This document shows positions 52,967 to 63,896 of a DNA stretch of 64,000 nucleotides, piece after piece. This DNA comes from Primula veris (taxonomy: Eukaryota > Streptophyta > Magnoliopsida > Ericales > Primulaceae), in contig OY821742.1 in NCBI GenBank assembly GCA_963682055.1, forward strand, positions 26,073,060 to 26,137,059, read 5' to 3'. The translations under genes and the position numbers were made by a program. The notes beneath the pieces were generated by a model. It did no database searches. It was not told where the DNA came from and saw only the letters and a list, made by a program, of their open reading frames with translations. Numbering within the stretch: position 1 is the first letter of the stretch; every line of letters starts with the position of its first letter.

Positions 52967-54230
52967 TACTACAACAGGTTAAACAGACACTTTAGTTGTC
53001 TTACTCGACACTACTATCCATACATATATAACCATACATGATAAAAGCTCGTTCTACATGTTAATCACTGTACCAAGCTTCCTAAGGTTCAAAAACTGAT
53101 TTTTACTAATTCCCAATTTCGACGATATAACGTTTTGACTTTTCCAAAAATAGAAACTGAAAATTCTGAAACATCAGAAAGATAGAGTACTGAAAAACGA
53201 AGCCAACGGTTCAAGCGGAACTAGAATCGGAGTTAAAACGAAGAAGTTACGAGGTTTCGAAGTATAGAAGAAAAACCGCAAAATTACCAGAATTCGACCG
53301 GTCGTTTTGGGCAGTGACCGATCGTTTTTTGGTCCAGTAGGGTCTGAAAAAAATTCTGAAGAATTTCGACCGATCGTTTGGGCAACGACCGATCGTTTTT
53401 TGGTCCAGTAGGGTCTGAAAAAAAATTCTGAAGAATTTCGACCGATCGTTTTTTGGTCCAGTAGGGTCTGAAAAAATTCTAAAGAATTTCGACCGATCGT
53501 TTGGGCAACGACTGATCATTTTTGGTACAATTTCTTCCAGAGAGGTCAGAAAAACTTCGACCGATCGTTTTGGGCAAACGACCGATCGTTAAACAGCAGA
53601 AAACAAAGATTCAAAAACGCAAAATTTCTCAACACTTGTAATATCCTACATGGCATATATCACACAAATAACCCATTTAAGTCCGCAAACTCATTACTAT
53701 CAACATCCATTCGCATAAAATGTACATTAACACAAGTTAATAATTTAGGAAACACATTACGTAAGACCATCAACTACACAATTCTCGCACTCTAATACTA
53801 CGCTACTACTTGACATACAACTTATACCTCCTCATACACACTATAAAAATCTACACACGCATACAAACAACACAAAAGTGCGAGGGATAACCCATCATGA
53901 TACGTTATCCTAAAGCACCCGAGCGTCCTCGCATACTCTAGAGTTCCACATCGCTAAGGTATTCCTTCACACATACCGACGAAAGGTCTATTCACTAGTT
54001 TGGTGAGCCGAGATCAACAAGCGTCCTCATTGTCCCCAACTTGCCTCACACGTGAACTTTCCTACCATCAACTACCTCTAAATTCTATCTACATGTGCTA
54101 AGCTAAATGCAACCCCCCGTTTTAGAAAAAGTTTGAATTTTTGGAAAAAGTTTTGTAAAAATGATACGATGGATCTTGGTCCAATGGTTACCCATCTTCC
54201 CGTCATCCCAAAGTATACAAGAACCTAGTT
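52967..54230. other. Long untranslated leader of the gypsy element
   Basis: About 1.26 kb between primer site and gag start without a protein-like frame. It includes the GACCGATCGTT tandem repeats at 53290-53595. Confidence 0.65.
53290..53595. repeat. Tandem repeats with CGACCGATCG palindromes in the gypsy leader
   Basis: Three to four units of roughly 50-75 bp, each with TTCGACCGATCGTTT, a GGTCCAGTAGGGTCTGAAAA segment and ATTCTGAAGAA. The core CGATCG is palindromic, and many units have two cores, about 20 bp apart. GC-rich in an AT-rich leader. Confidence 0.85.
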
Positions 54231-54243
54231 AGCTCTGATACCA
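54231..54243 (-). other. tRNA-iMet primer binding site of the gypsy element
   Basis: The minus strand reads TGGTATCAGAGCT, 3 bp inside the 5' LTR. Confidence 0.92.
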
Positions 54244-54246
54244 ACT

Positions 54247-56245
54247 TGTCACGTCCCAAATTCCATAAACACGGATATCGAGGCATGACCTTTTTAAATA
54301 AAAGGAAAATGAAACCTGTTGGTACAAAATTAAAAATTTTAAAAGAAAAAGACTTGCGAGCTAAAGGAACAATAAATCAATTTAATAAAAGTGTTTGCCA
54401 AACGCGGCTACAAGATGAGATAAAATAAACGAATGAAATTGTCCGTAGGCTACAACCTCAAAAGATAATATAAATGAAAAGAAAGCGGAATCCCCGAGCC
54501 CATGTGATACCTTGCTAAAGCTCCTAACCAAAAGCCTCAGCCTATAATGTACCTGAACAACAAAATTTGTAACGGTGAGTCCCACGCACATAACTAGACG
54601 GGACGGCACCACAAATACCGTCACTCCATCCCATAAAAGGAAATATAATAACATTCTACAACGGGATAAATTAAATAAATTAAATAACGTCTACACAAAT
54701 CTAAAGCAAACATGGACCTCTCATGCCACCTACCCCAGTCCATAAGGTAGGTCATTCCCTATCCCCTCGGCCGTCTTCTGTCCCCGGAATTAGGAAGAGA
54801 CAGAGACCATTGCTAACATAAAAGTAGATTTAAAGTGCGCACTTGGACCTCTCATGCCACTCGTCCCAGTCCGTAAGACGAGTCATTCCCTATCCCCACG
54901 GCCGTCTTCTGTCCCCGGAATTAGGAAGAGACAGAGACCATTGCTAATGTATCAATATTAAGGCCTCGGCCAATAATATTATACTATTCATATAACACAA
55001 TCTCATACGTATAAATATTAAGGCCTCGGCCAATAATATTATACTATTCAAATAACACCATCTCATACGTCACTTAACGTAATACAACATAATCCAAAAG
55101 CATAGGTGCTAGATTCACAACTAGCCAAACAAGTCTAATCAACATAAAAACTCATTCAGGCGTTTTAACAAACACCTTGTATGCGCAACATAAAACTCAT
55201 CTTTATTCAACAATAATTTACCCAATTCTATCAACAACCATAATAATACATAATCAACGCATATAACACCCAACCCAATAATATTATCATTAATCCGAAA
55301 TCAAAAGACTAAATCCACAACTAATCCAAAATCAAATAAGTGAATTAAAAATATAACAACTAAACCCCAATTAACAAATTAAGAACATAATTAATATAAA
55401 AGGCAAAAACCCCCAATTTATACTAAACGTAAAACCTAATCCTAACATACACCCTCGTCTAGTCGCAATGGATAACCCCCGTTACTTTAGCGTGTAGAGG
55501 AGATGCTTCCGATAAGAACCCGCTAACGGTGGTTTCCTCTTCTTCTTCTTCTTCTTCTTTTTCTCTATTTTCTCTCTTTTTCTCTCTTGTGTTTGGCTGG
55601 TTTTAGGTTTGTTTTTGAAATAAGTGGGCTGATTTTTGGTTTAGAAAAAACTGTTTTTAGATAGTTTGTGGTAACGAACTATTTGGTCCCCAAAGTTCTA
55701 AAAGCTAACTTTTAATCCAAAAATGTTAATAAACTACTCAATAATACAAATCTTTAGAAATAAACCTATTGGGTCCTTTTTATTAATAAAAATAGTAACA
55801 GGTTTTTAAAATAAAGTTTTTCGGAAGAGTTTCGGTTTTTGGCTAAAAATTAGTCGAGTGACCGGTTTTTAGTAAAATTTTGAATAAAACGTTTTTGGAT
55901 AAATTAAATCATAATTAAAATTACTTATAAAAATACGGGATGTTACAACTAACCCTCCTTAAAAGAATTTCGTCCCGAAATTTCCTCTCTAAACAACTAT
56001 ACCCATAAATGATAAACGTACAATAAGACCATAAGAATTTAAACGCTCAATTCGTGTCATAATAAAAATAAAATAAAATACGTAGGGTTCACAACCCGTA
56101 ACAACTCCATAACATAAACACATGAACAATATGTAATAATCTCAAATAAGGTAATCACCTATATGCAATATCAAACATAATAAAAGACAACTCTGTAAAC
56201 TATAGGCATTACAACTAAAATAAACTCCAAACTCTTGGCGTTACA
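54247..56245 (-). repeat. 5' LTR of the gypsy chromovirus
   Basis: 1999 bp, collinear with 46066-48113 but lacking 46 bp corresponding to about 46453-46500. Contains both covarying hairpins and the GGCCTCGGCC repeats. Confidence 0.95.
54715..54955. repeat. Tandem pair of hairpin units in the gypsy 5' LTR
   Basis: Same structure as in the 3' LTR: stems ACCTACC/GGTAGGT (54728-54734 and 54746-54752) and ACTCGTC/GACGAGT (54859-54865 and 54877-54883). The first loop has one substitution (CCAGTCCATAA); all stem bases are kept. Confidence 0.88.
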
Positions 56246-56250
56246 ATAGA

Positions 56251-56914
56251 CAAGTACATTTACATTCCAGTCACATAGAATTGGAGCGGTGGATCGGTGT
56301 TTACCCCTTTTGGTAGGCCTCTAATGAGTCACATTTTAGTTTGCTTTGGTTTATATATTAGCATATTAGAGGTCATTAATTCATATTATTCACTTGTGCT
56401 TTTGTATGGAGGCCGGCCCGTTCTGGTGTTAACCTTACATAAGATGTTTAGGTCTTAGTTTGTTGGGTGGTTGTCGAGGGTTCATTTCATTTTAACTTTT
56501 TAAGCTATTAGCTGGATTTTTCGCATATAGCAAGAAAAGAGAAACTAGTTTTTTCAGGTTAGAAAATGTTAGTTCCCCATCTATCATCGCAGTGTATTTT
56601 ATTTATTACCCAGTAAAACTTCTCATCTCTTTATCTAAGCTTACCACAACCTTGAGAAAGCATGTCTTACAAAATTCAACTAAAAAAGGTTTCAAGACAA
56701 AGTTTAATTGCAGTATGACTGTATGAGTAACTCGAATACAAGACCCTGAAAAAATAGTTACTTCTATCGGTCTATGACAATGATGTTACAAGTCAAAATA
56801 TTAAACACATAAAAACCAACAAATTTAGAGAACAGCCAACGTCTTTTGAATATTTTTTGCAAAAAGTAAGGTAACCGAAGAGAGAAACGTTTAGGCTGGA
56901 TTTTTTGTGCTACT
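56251..56914. other. Non-coding spacer
   Basis: No gene or repeat recognised between the gypsy target duplication and the germin-like fragment. Confidence 0.5.
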
Positions 56915-57190
56915 CTATGAACTCCACTCTAGAAATTTAACAGTAGCTTGTTTTTTTAATTTTTTCCTTCTCGACTTGAAAAGCCTTTGCAAGTAAGTCT
57001 TCAGGAATTGACAGGTTTGATCCAAAATGAGGACATTCCCGAGAGTTTCGCTATTAAAACCTTCAATAACAGTTGCATTACGATTTCCAACATTGCGTTG
57101 ATAATGGACTAAACCATGGGGGAATACCCACACATCACTCTTCTGCGGTAATTTTGTGACCAACTTGTTTTTTTTTTTTTGAGAATAAGC
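56915..57190 (-). pseudogene. Germin-like protein C-terminal fragment
   Basis: Germin-like proteins are secreted cupin-fold proteins of the plant cell wall. The minus-strand frame contains KSDVWVFPHGLVHYQRNVGN, matching the second cupin motif (family: GDVFVFPxGLVHFQ.N.G). The rest resembles the family only loosely (GFNSETLGNVLILDQ) and ends in an unusual Lys/Arg-rich tail with TYLQRLFKSRR. The first cupin motif and signal peptide are absent upstream, where an A/T run begins, so this is a fragment. Confidence 0.65.
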
Positions 57191-57199
57191 AGTGACCAT

Positions 57200-57575
57200 A
57201 TCATTAAAGACGAAAAGAAACTTGGTTTAGCACAAGTTTCTAACTCAAGCCAAAACTAGCTAAAAGAGTCTTTTTAAATAACTACAATTATACAAATGAA
57301 TGAAGAGAAAAAACTTACTCCATATTATATAATTTTATCAATAGTTTACCAGATTTCTCTGTTCGATTAACCATAAGAGATAAAATTATATATAAGCATG
57401 CGCAAAAGAATGATTACACCTTGAGAATGCTAAACGTTATGCTTGTAAAGGTGACCAAAAGAGACCACTGTTTTGAGTTGTTTCCATGCATGTAACTTGC
57501 AAACTTGGTTAAAGTCTGAGCTCCCAAGCAAAATAGGTCAAATGCAATACGTAAGTGGGCGGTGGTTTTCTATAT
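57200..57575. other. Non-coding spacer upstream of the small coiled-coil frame
   Basis: AT-rich, no gene recognised; the last 40 bp hold a TATA motif described with the next gene. Confidence 0.45.
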
Positions 57576-57578
57576 GGC

Positions 57579-57585
57579 TATAAAA
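57579..57585 (+). promoter_or_regulatory. Candidate TATA box
   Basis: TATAAAA, 41 bp before the ATG at 57620, in a position typical for a plant gene with a very short leader. Confidence 0.4.
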
Positions 57586-57619
57586 TCAGTGGAAGAACAA
57601 GCACCACTGCACTAGCAAA

Positions 57620-57960
57620 ATGTCTGAGTATACAAAGTGGTTAGAAAGCTCTGTATTTTGGCATGAAATAAGAGATAATGAACTGAGAGGGATTTTAGCT
57701 AGTCTCTCTCAAGAACTTGAGACTCTCAGAGAGAAGTATGAGAACTTGCAGGGTAAGAATATATTTAGACTGGGTGGTTTGAGATGAGTTTACTGGAGCA
57801 AAAGAGGGTAGAGGAGTTTAAGGCCAAGTTGGCCAAGGAAAATGAAAAATTGAGGAAGAGATTAGCTGACAAAGAAGGTGAGCCAGAAATTGAGGAGGAG
57901 ACCATAGTGCTAGGACTAGAGGTTCTTAAGAGTGGAAATGAGGTCAGGTTTGAACTTTGA
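57620..57960 (+). pseudogene. Small coiled-coil reading frames, unknown family (probably degenerate gene)
   Basis: ATG 57620 opens 55 codons (MSEYTKWLESSVFWHE, then SLSQELETLREKYENLQ) to TGA 57785-57787. A second frame begins at ATG 57784, overlapping by ATGA, and runs 58 codons to TGA 57958 (SLLEQKRVEEFKAKLAKENEKLRKRL, then acidic). Both are strongly charged and heptad-like, suggesting one coiled-coil protein interrupted by a frameshift. A third frame continues to about 58020 (NFEIGERSGTKDEGKEKSP). I do not recognise the family; a loose likeness to MADS K-box coils is too weak to use. Confidence 0.4.
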
Positions 57961-58020
57961 GATTGGAGAGCGTAGTGGGACAAAAGATGAAGGAAAGGAG
58001 AAGTCTCCACTTCAAGATTA

Positions 58021-58339
58021 GAAGCACCAGAGATGAAGAAGTTGTTGAAGTACTTTGTTTAGGGCCTTCTATCCATTGAATGGCTTGATGTAACATTGTT
58101 GTTCCAGTCCCTTTGATTGTTTTGTATGTCAAGCTCTTGGAAGTGAATTTTGAAACCTCCCATTGTCAACCTAATGACCTGCAAGGTATAAGTAGTTTAT
58201 TCAAAAAATGTTATGCCCCCAGCTATTTGCAATGTAAGTGTTTCAAGTGCTACTAGCTAGGAACTCTTAACATACTATTTATCTTGGTCTTAATCATGAA
58301 ATTAATATTTGAAATCATACCATTAATGTCTACTCTGCT
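58021..58339. other. Non-coding spacer
   Basis: No gene recognised. Confidence 0.4.
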
Positions 58340-58936
58340 TTTTTTTATTTATGCAAGATCTCATTCCTTTCTTTCCAAATGATGTAAATGTAACGAGATG
58401 GGATTAGCTTACCAAGTCTAGTGTGGAGGTTATTTACCTTTGAAGGTTAAGAAGAACTAGTTGGTCCAACCTTGCCATTCTTTGTCAGAGTAGCTAAGAC
58501 CAGCTTTGAACAAAAGAGTTATGATAGTAGCATTAGAGACAGGGCAACTAAAGAAAATATGGTTAATATTTTTGCTAGCATTGTTGCACATAGCACAGAT
58601 GTTGGTAGTGTTTGGGTACCAGTTAGTAATCTTATTAAGAGTAGGCAATCTGTTAAGAATTGCTTGCCACAACATGAAACTGAATTTATGAATATTGCCC
58701 TTGTATCAATAATATTATGATAAGCAACTCTATTCTTTTTGGTTCTAATATGGTTACAAGAAACACTAACAGAAAAATAACTAGAATTAAAATTGCAAAT
58801 AATTTTGTTTGGACCAGAATTTACTCTAGGGTGAACAGAATCTTTGACATCATCAAGAAAAGAAAATAATCAATAGTGCTAGGCCAACACCACCTGTTAT
58901 TCACAATAATAGCACTAAGATTTTCATTATGCTTAA
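58340..58936 (-). pseudogene. LINE ORF2 C-terminal fragment (LINE B), part 1
   Basis: Minus-strand translation shows the reverse-transcriptase zinc-binding (zf-RVT) region of plant LINEs: MLWQAILNRLPTLNKI, CAMCNNASKNINHIFFSCPV near 58535-58605, and downstream YIYIIWKERN near 58375-58400. Upstream, at 58700-58930, NNRWCWPSTIDYF and related blocks belong to the same domain. Several frame changes are present. It is interrupted by copia C and continues at 63897-64000. Confidence 0.78.
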
Positions 58937-59182
58937 TATTATCATGTATATTTACTTTTTTACATGTTGTATACTATATAATACATTTTGAGGTTTATAT
59001 GTATTTAGTTGGTAAGTGTTGGGGTCTCTAATGTAAATATTATTAGTACATAACCTGAATGTATAAAACGTATAAGTCAACACTGAAATAATACAGCCAA
59101 AGCGCTTTTCTTTTGTGGTTCTTCTCTCTTCGCTGTTCTTTTTGCTCTTCTCCTCAATCAAACCATGTAAGTTTTCTAATAT
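58937..59182 (+). repeat. 5' LTR of copia C
   Basis: About 246 bp, starting TATTATCATGTATATTT and ending TTTTCTAATA against the primer site. It differs from the 3' copy at a dozen or more positions. Confidence 0.8.
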
Positions 59183-59305
59183 GGTATCAGATGTTCATAT
59201 TCTCTCTTGTTGATCGTTTAGCTTTTCTCTCAGTAAATTTCTACTCTTAATTTAACTTACAGTTAATTTGGTGGTTTTCTTATTTATAACTATTTTAAAG
59301 TAGTA

Positions 59306-60655
59306 TTGTCTTCCAAGGGTTATACCCCTACCTCTACTTCTAGTCATGCTTCCGCTTCGAATAATATTGTTGCTAATAGTGTTATTGATATACATAGCCC
59401 TTATTATCTTCACGCTAGTGATACAGCGGGTAGTAGTTTAGTTAATCCCATTTTGAATGGGATAAATTACCACACCTGGTGTAGGGCGATGACAATGGTT
59501 ATTGGAGTAAAGAACAAAATGGGTTCTATTGATGGTTCTTTGGGTTTCCCTAATTCCGATGATTCTATGCATCACTCGTGGAAGAGATACAATTGGGTTG
59601 TACAATCTTGGATAGTAAATTCCGTTAGTCCGGATATTTGCCAGTCTATTTTATATGTCGACACTGCTGAACAAATGTGGAAGGTTTTAAAACAGAGATA
59701 TACTCAAGGAAGGGAGCCTAAAATTTACGAATTGCACAAGTCTTTGCACTCCCTTACCCAAGTAACTCAGTCTATTACAGAATACTTCACGAAACTACAG
59801 ATAATCTGGAATAGTTTGAATATGTTTAATCCTTTACCCACTTGCTCTTGTGGTGTACTTAATGGATGTTCTTGCAATTTTATGAGTAAGTTACAAGAGA
59901 GAGAACAAACCTATTTTCGTATGGTGTTTCTCATGGGATTAAATGATGATTTTTCCAAAGAGAGAAGCCATATATTAATGATGAAACCTATCCCCCCGTT
60001 GGATGACGTCTTCTCACTCTTATGCTCAGAGGAATCTACTAGACTTGCGAACACCTCTTCTCGTGACTACTCCGAAAGTATGGTTTTAGCTGTTAACCAC
60101 AATTCCAATTTGAAGAATACTTTTGCTCAGGGGTCTAAAACATCTATGCAATGCTCTTACTGCCAAGGAATAAACCATGTCCGAGAAACATGTTATAAGC
60201 TTCACGGATATCCGTTGAACTACAGGACTAAAGATCCTAACCATAGACCGAAACAAAATCAAGGAAGAGGCAAAAGCAAGGGAATTTTGGGGTACAAACC
60301 TCATCCTTATTCGGCAAACCAAGTATCTGCACATTTAATTGGAGCTCTTGCAAGCTATAACTCACACGATCCCTGTTCTGCATCTCCAATGCATACTCAT
60401 ACAAGCACAGCAGCTCCAACTTCTTATTACAGTGGTCCTCATTATTCGATGCACGAATCTCCTCAGATGGCGGAATATGTGAACTTCAATTATTCTTTTA
60501 CACCAGCACAGTTCAACCATCTTTGCAGTATTGTACAATCTCACGGACAGGGACAATTACTACCTTTTTCTCAAAACAAAAGTGCTCAATCCAGTGTTAC
60601 TAAGAGTGTTGCTAACATCCCTTTCTCCAACATGGCTTTTACAGGTAGTTTTTAA
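59306..60655 (+). pseudogene. gag: Gag of copia C (start codon lost)
   Basis: Open for 449 codons but begins with TTG where the family would have ATG. The N-terminus has NPILNGINYHTWCRAM and MGSIDGSLGFP, typical of the Gag of the Ale/Retrofit group. The middle has IYELHKSLHSLTQ and SITEYFTKLQIIW; a CX2CX4HX4C knuckle CSYCQGINHVRETC followed by YKLHGYP lies near 60150-60205. It ends at TAA near 60653, before the protease. It would form the element's particle; probably not translated now. Confidence 0.87.
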
Positions 60656-61106
60656 AAAAATATTAAAACCCCATGGTTAGTGGATACCGAGGTAAGTGAA
60701 CATATGGTTAGCTCTTTGACACTTCTCACCAACGTGATTGGAACTATGGACACTTATGTTTATTTACCAAATGGGTTAAGGTTCCAGCAACTCATGTAGG
60801 GAATGTAGTATTCAAATCTGGTTTGACATTGAATAATGTTCTCCGTGTTCCCACATTTGGGTTCAATTTAATATCAGCTAGTAAATTGACGAAATATCAG
60901 AATTGTTGTCTTATCTTTTACTATTAAATGTTGTTAGAGGTTTAAAGTTTCAAAATTATCTGTCCAAACACCTTTGGGGTGAGTGTGTGTTAACGGCTGC
61001 TTATCTCATAAACAGATTACCAACACCGGTACTTGATAATAAATCTCCTTTTGAAATATTGTTTGGTAAATAACCTTCCCTCAGTCATCTCCGAGTATTT
61101 GGATGT
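60656..61106 (+). pseudogene. pol: Protease remnant and integrase deletion junction of copia C
   Basis: A protease remnant is seen as WLVDTEVSEHMV near 60675; the usual DSGA is altered to DTEV. After a short stretch (FGFNLISASKLT near 60857) the sequence jumps near 60930 to the C-terminal part of integrase (LTAAYLINRLPTP near 61000). The zinc domain and DDE core are absent, so a large internal deletion has occurred. Stops are frequent. Confidence 0.75.
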
Positions 61107-62036
61107 TTGGCCTATGCTTGCACACTTACTCAGCAACGATCAAAATTTGATCCCTGGGCAAGAAAATGCATTTTTGTTGGTTACCCATTTGGCGTAAAGG
61201 GATATAAGCTATACGACATTGAAAAGAGACAAGTTTTTGTATCTAGAGATGTTTCGTTTTATGAGGATAAATTTCCTTTTCTTTTGCAGACTTCTCATTC
61301 ACCTACTACAAATATACCTTATCCTGATTTTCATATATTTCCTTCTTCTTCTGTTCAAGACGATTTTCCATCCACAACTTCTTCCGAATATGTTTCTCAT
61401 TCTTCTTCTTTTCATGATAACCCCTCTCAAAGTCAGTCTATTGTACCTTCCTCCTCCTCACATATTCCACTTTCGCAAGTTAGAAAATCTGGTAGGGCAA
61501 CTAATCCTCCAACCTATTTGAAGGATTTTTATTGTTCTTTGGCTCAAGGACAAACTCCAGTATCTACTAACCCTCATGACTTGAAAATTTCCATTAATTA
61601 TAATAAAATTTCTAAAGAGCATAGGAAGTTTTGTCTTGCTATATCATCTGTTTCGGAACCATCCTCATTTCGTATAGCTTCAAAAGATCCCAAGTGGATT
61701 GAAGCAATGAGAACCGAGGTTCAAACTTTGCAACAAAATTTCACTTGGAGTGTTGTGCATCTCCCGAATGGCAAACACCCGATAAGATGCAAATGGATTT
61801 TCAAAAGCAAACACAAAGCTGACGGCTCAGTCGAGAGATACAAAGCGAGACTAGTAGCCAAGGGGTTCACTCAACTAGAAGGGATTGGTTATGAAGCCAC
61901 TTTTAGCCCCGTGGCTAAGATGACTACGGTTAGAACTCTATTAGCCGTTGTTGTTGCTAAAAATTGGAACTTGATCCAACTAGATGTTAATAACGCTTTT
62001 CTGCATGGAGAGTATCTACTCAACCTCATGACTTGA
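61107..62036 (+). pseudogene. pol: Integrase C-terminus and RT N-terminus of copia C, first copy of the duplication
   Basis: Begins in the integrase C-terminal region ([17 protein letters not shown]), then a Ser-rich linker, then RT ([65 protein letters not shown]). Just after LHGE the frame runs into the second copy of a 452-bp tandem duplication and stops. Because 452 is not a multiple of three, the duplication shifts the frame. Confidence 0.85.
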
Positions 62037-62462
62037 AAATTTCCATTAATTATAATAACATTTCTAAAGAGCATAGGAAGTTTTGTCTTGCTATCTCATC
62101 TGTTTCGAAACCATCCTCATTTCGTATAGCTTCGAAAGATCCCAACTGGATTGAAGCAATGAGAACCGAGGTTCAAGCTTTGCAACAAAATTTCACTTGC
62201 AGTGTTGTGCCTCTCCCGAATGGCAAACACCCGATAGGATGCAAATGGATTTTCAAAAGCAAACACAAAGCTGACGGCTCAGTCGAGAGATACAAAACGA
62301 GATTAGTAGCCAAGGGGTTCACTCAACTAGAAGGGATTGGTTATGAAGCCACTTTTATCCCCATGGCTAAGATGACTACGGTTAGAACTCTATTAGCCGT
62401 TGCTGTTGCTAAAAATTGGAACTTGATCCAACTAGATGTTAATAACGCTTTTATGCATGGAG
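62011..62462 (+). repeat. 452-bp tandem duplication inside copia C RT (second copy)
   Basis: Second copy of 61559-62010, starting AGTATCTACT and ending CATGGAG. The copies share AG at the junction and have since diverged by several substitutions, so the event is not recent. Confidence 0.9.
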
Positions 62463-63475
62463 AGCTAGACGAAGAAGTCTACATGTAGCTTCCTTCGGGT
62501 CTTGTAAAAGAAAATACTAATCTTGTTTGCAAATTACAAAAGTCTTTATACAGAATTAAACAAGCGAGTAGACAATTGTTTAATAAATTAGCCAGAGATT
62601 TGCGCCACCAAGGTTTTAAACAGTCATTGGCAGACCAATCTCTATTTACTATACAAAAGAAAAATTCATTTTGGGCTCTTTTAGTATATGTTGATGACAT
62701 AATCTTAGCCGATAATAACAATTTTCTTATTTCTACTACAAAGAGTTTTTTGGATAAATCTTTCAAAATAAAGGACCTAGGCCCGCTGCATTATTTCTTG
62801 GGCTTAGAAGTTTCACGAACAAAAGACGGGTTACATTTGTGTCAGAGAAAATACTCTCTCGGGCTACTTGAAAGTTCTGGACAATTAGGTTCTAAGCCTG
62901 TAAGTTCTCATATGGAACCAAATCTTAAACTCACTGAAAATGCACCTGACCCTTTGCAAGATCCTCTACTCTATAGACGACTTATTGGGAAGCTCATTTA
63001 TCTGACCATTACGAGGCCAAATCTTAGTTATGCCGTAAACACGTTGAGTCAGTTTATGCCCAGTCCATGTAAAGTTCATATGAATGCTGCTATCAGGGTC
63101 CTTAAATATGTGAAGGGCAATCCTGCCCAAGGCCTCTTTTTCCTGTCTAATAATAAGTTGGTTTTAAAAGCATATACTGATGCGGATTGGGCCTCGTGTA
63201 TTGATACGAGGCGGTCGATTTCTGGTTTTTGCTTATTTTTGGGTGAATTTCTTGTTTCATGTAAAAGTAAGAAACAAAATGTGGTGTCGAGAAGTTCCAC
63301 GGAAGCCGAATATCGAGCTCTTGCTGACACAACAACTGAGACTGTCTGGTTTGCACAATTACTCGCAGACTTGACAGTTCCATTTTCTGGCCCGATTGCT
63401 ATCTTTACTGATAGCAAATCTGCAATTGCGCTGGCTCACAATTCTGTTCAACATGAACGAACCAAACACATATAA
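62463..63475 (+). pseudogene. pol: RT C-terminus and RNase H of copia C
   Basis: After LDEEVYM a TAG at 62486 breaks the frame, which resumes through YRIKQASRQLF, the catalytic YVDDIILAD near 62687, the conserved DLGPLHYFLGLEV, and RNase H with AYTDADWAS near 63172 and SRSSTEAEYRALA near 63290. It ends at TAA 63473-63475 after ERTKHI, where the family continues; the remaining C-terminal residues are still readable beyond the stop (QLPDIFTKA). Confidence 0.85.
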
Positions 63476-63650
63476 ATCGACTGTCACTTCGTCAGAGACA
63501 AGATTCTTGAAGAAAAAGTACACCTTTTACATGTCTACTCACGGTATCAACTCCCAGACATATTCACCAAAGCTCACAGTTTTCCTTTGCTTTGTTCCTT
63601 ACTGGACAAGATGGGAATTCAGACTCTTCACTCTCCATCTTGAGGGGGGC

Positions 63651-63896
63651 TATTATCATGTATATTTGTTTTTTGGCATGTTGTATACTATATAATACAT
63701 TTTGAGGTTTATATGTAGTTAGTTGGTAAGTTCTGGGGCCTCTAATGCAAATATTATTAGTACATAAGCTGAATGTATAGAACGTATAAGTCAACACTGA
63801 AATAATACAGCCAAAGCGCTTTTCTTCTGTGGTTCTTCTCTGTTCTCTGTTCTCTTTGCTCTTCTCTTCAATCAAACCAGGTAAGGTTTCTAATAA
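63651..63896 (+). repeat. 3' LTR of copia C
   Basis: About 246 bp, preceded by GAGGGGGGC and followed by LINE B sequence. Confidence 0.8.

Larger units (their letters stand above)
46066..56245 (-). mobile_element. Ty3/gypsy chromovirus (Tekay/Del-like), inactivated by stop codons
   Basis: A 10,180-bp element read on the minus strand: 5' LTR 54247-56245, primer site, about 1.26-kb leader, Gag, protease, RT, RNase H, integrase, chromodomain, polypurine tract, 3' LTR 46066-48113. A perfect target duplication ATAGA lies at 46061-46065 and 56246-56250. LTR ends are TGTCAC...TTACA. Pol order PR-RT-RH-INT and the C-terminal chromodomain define a chromovirus; the WKHHGAEEASWERE end resembles the Tekay/Del group. 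All four coding blocks are in one frame, separated by three stops. The LTRs are nearly identical apart from a 46-bp deletion and a few substitutions. Confidence 0.95.
58937..63896 (+). mobile_element. Ty1/copia element (copia C), decayed and rearranged
   Basis: Plus-strand element with 246-bp LTRs at about 58937-59182 and 63651-63896, primer site TGGTATCAGA at 59183-59192 and purine tract GAGGGGGG at about 63642-63649. Gag is followed by a protease remnant; most of the integrase core is missing; RT contains a 452-bp tandem duplication; RNase H is present. The outer LTR ends appear to be TATTAT...TAATA rather than TG...CA, so boundaries are uncertain by a few bases and no clean target duplication was seen. 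Gag resembles the Ale/Retrofit group. Inactive. Confidence 0.88.

Noticed and set aside
57620..57960. MADS K-box identity for the coiled-coil frames
   Set aside because: Only general heptad and charge similarity; no MADS domain nearby and no diagnostic motif.
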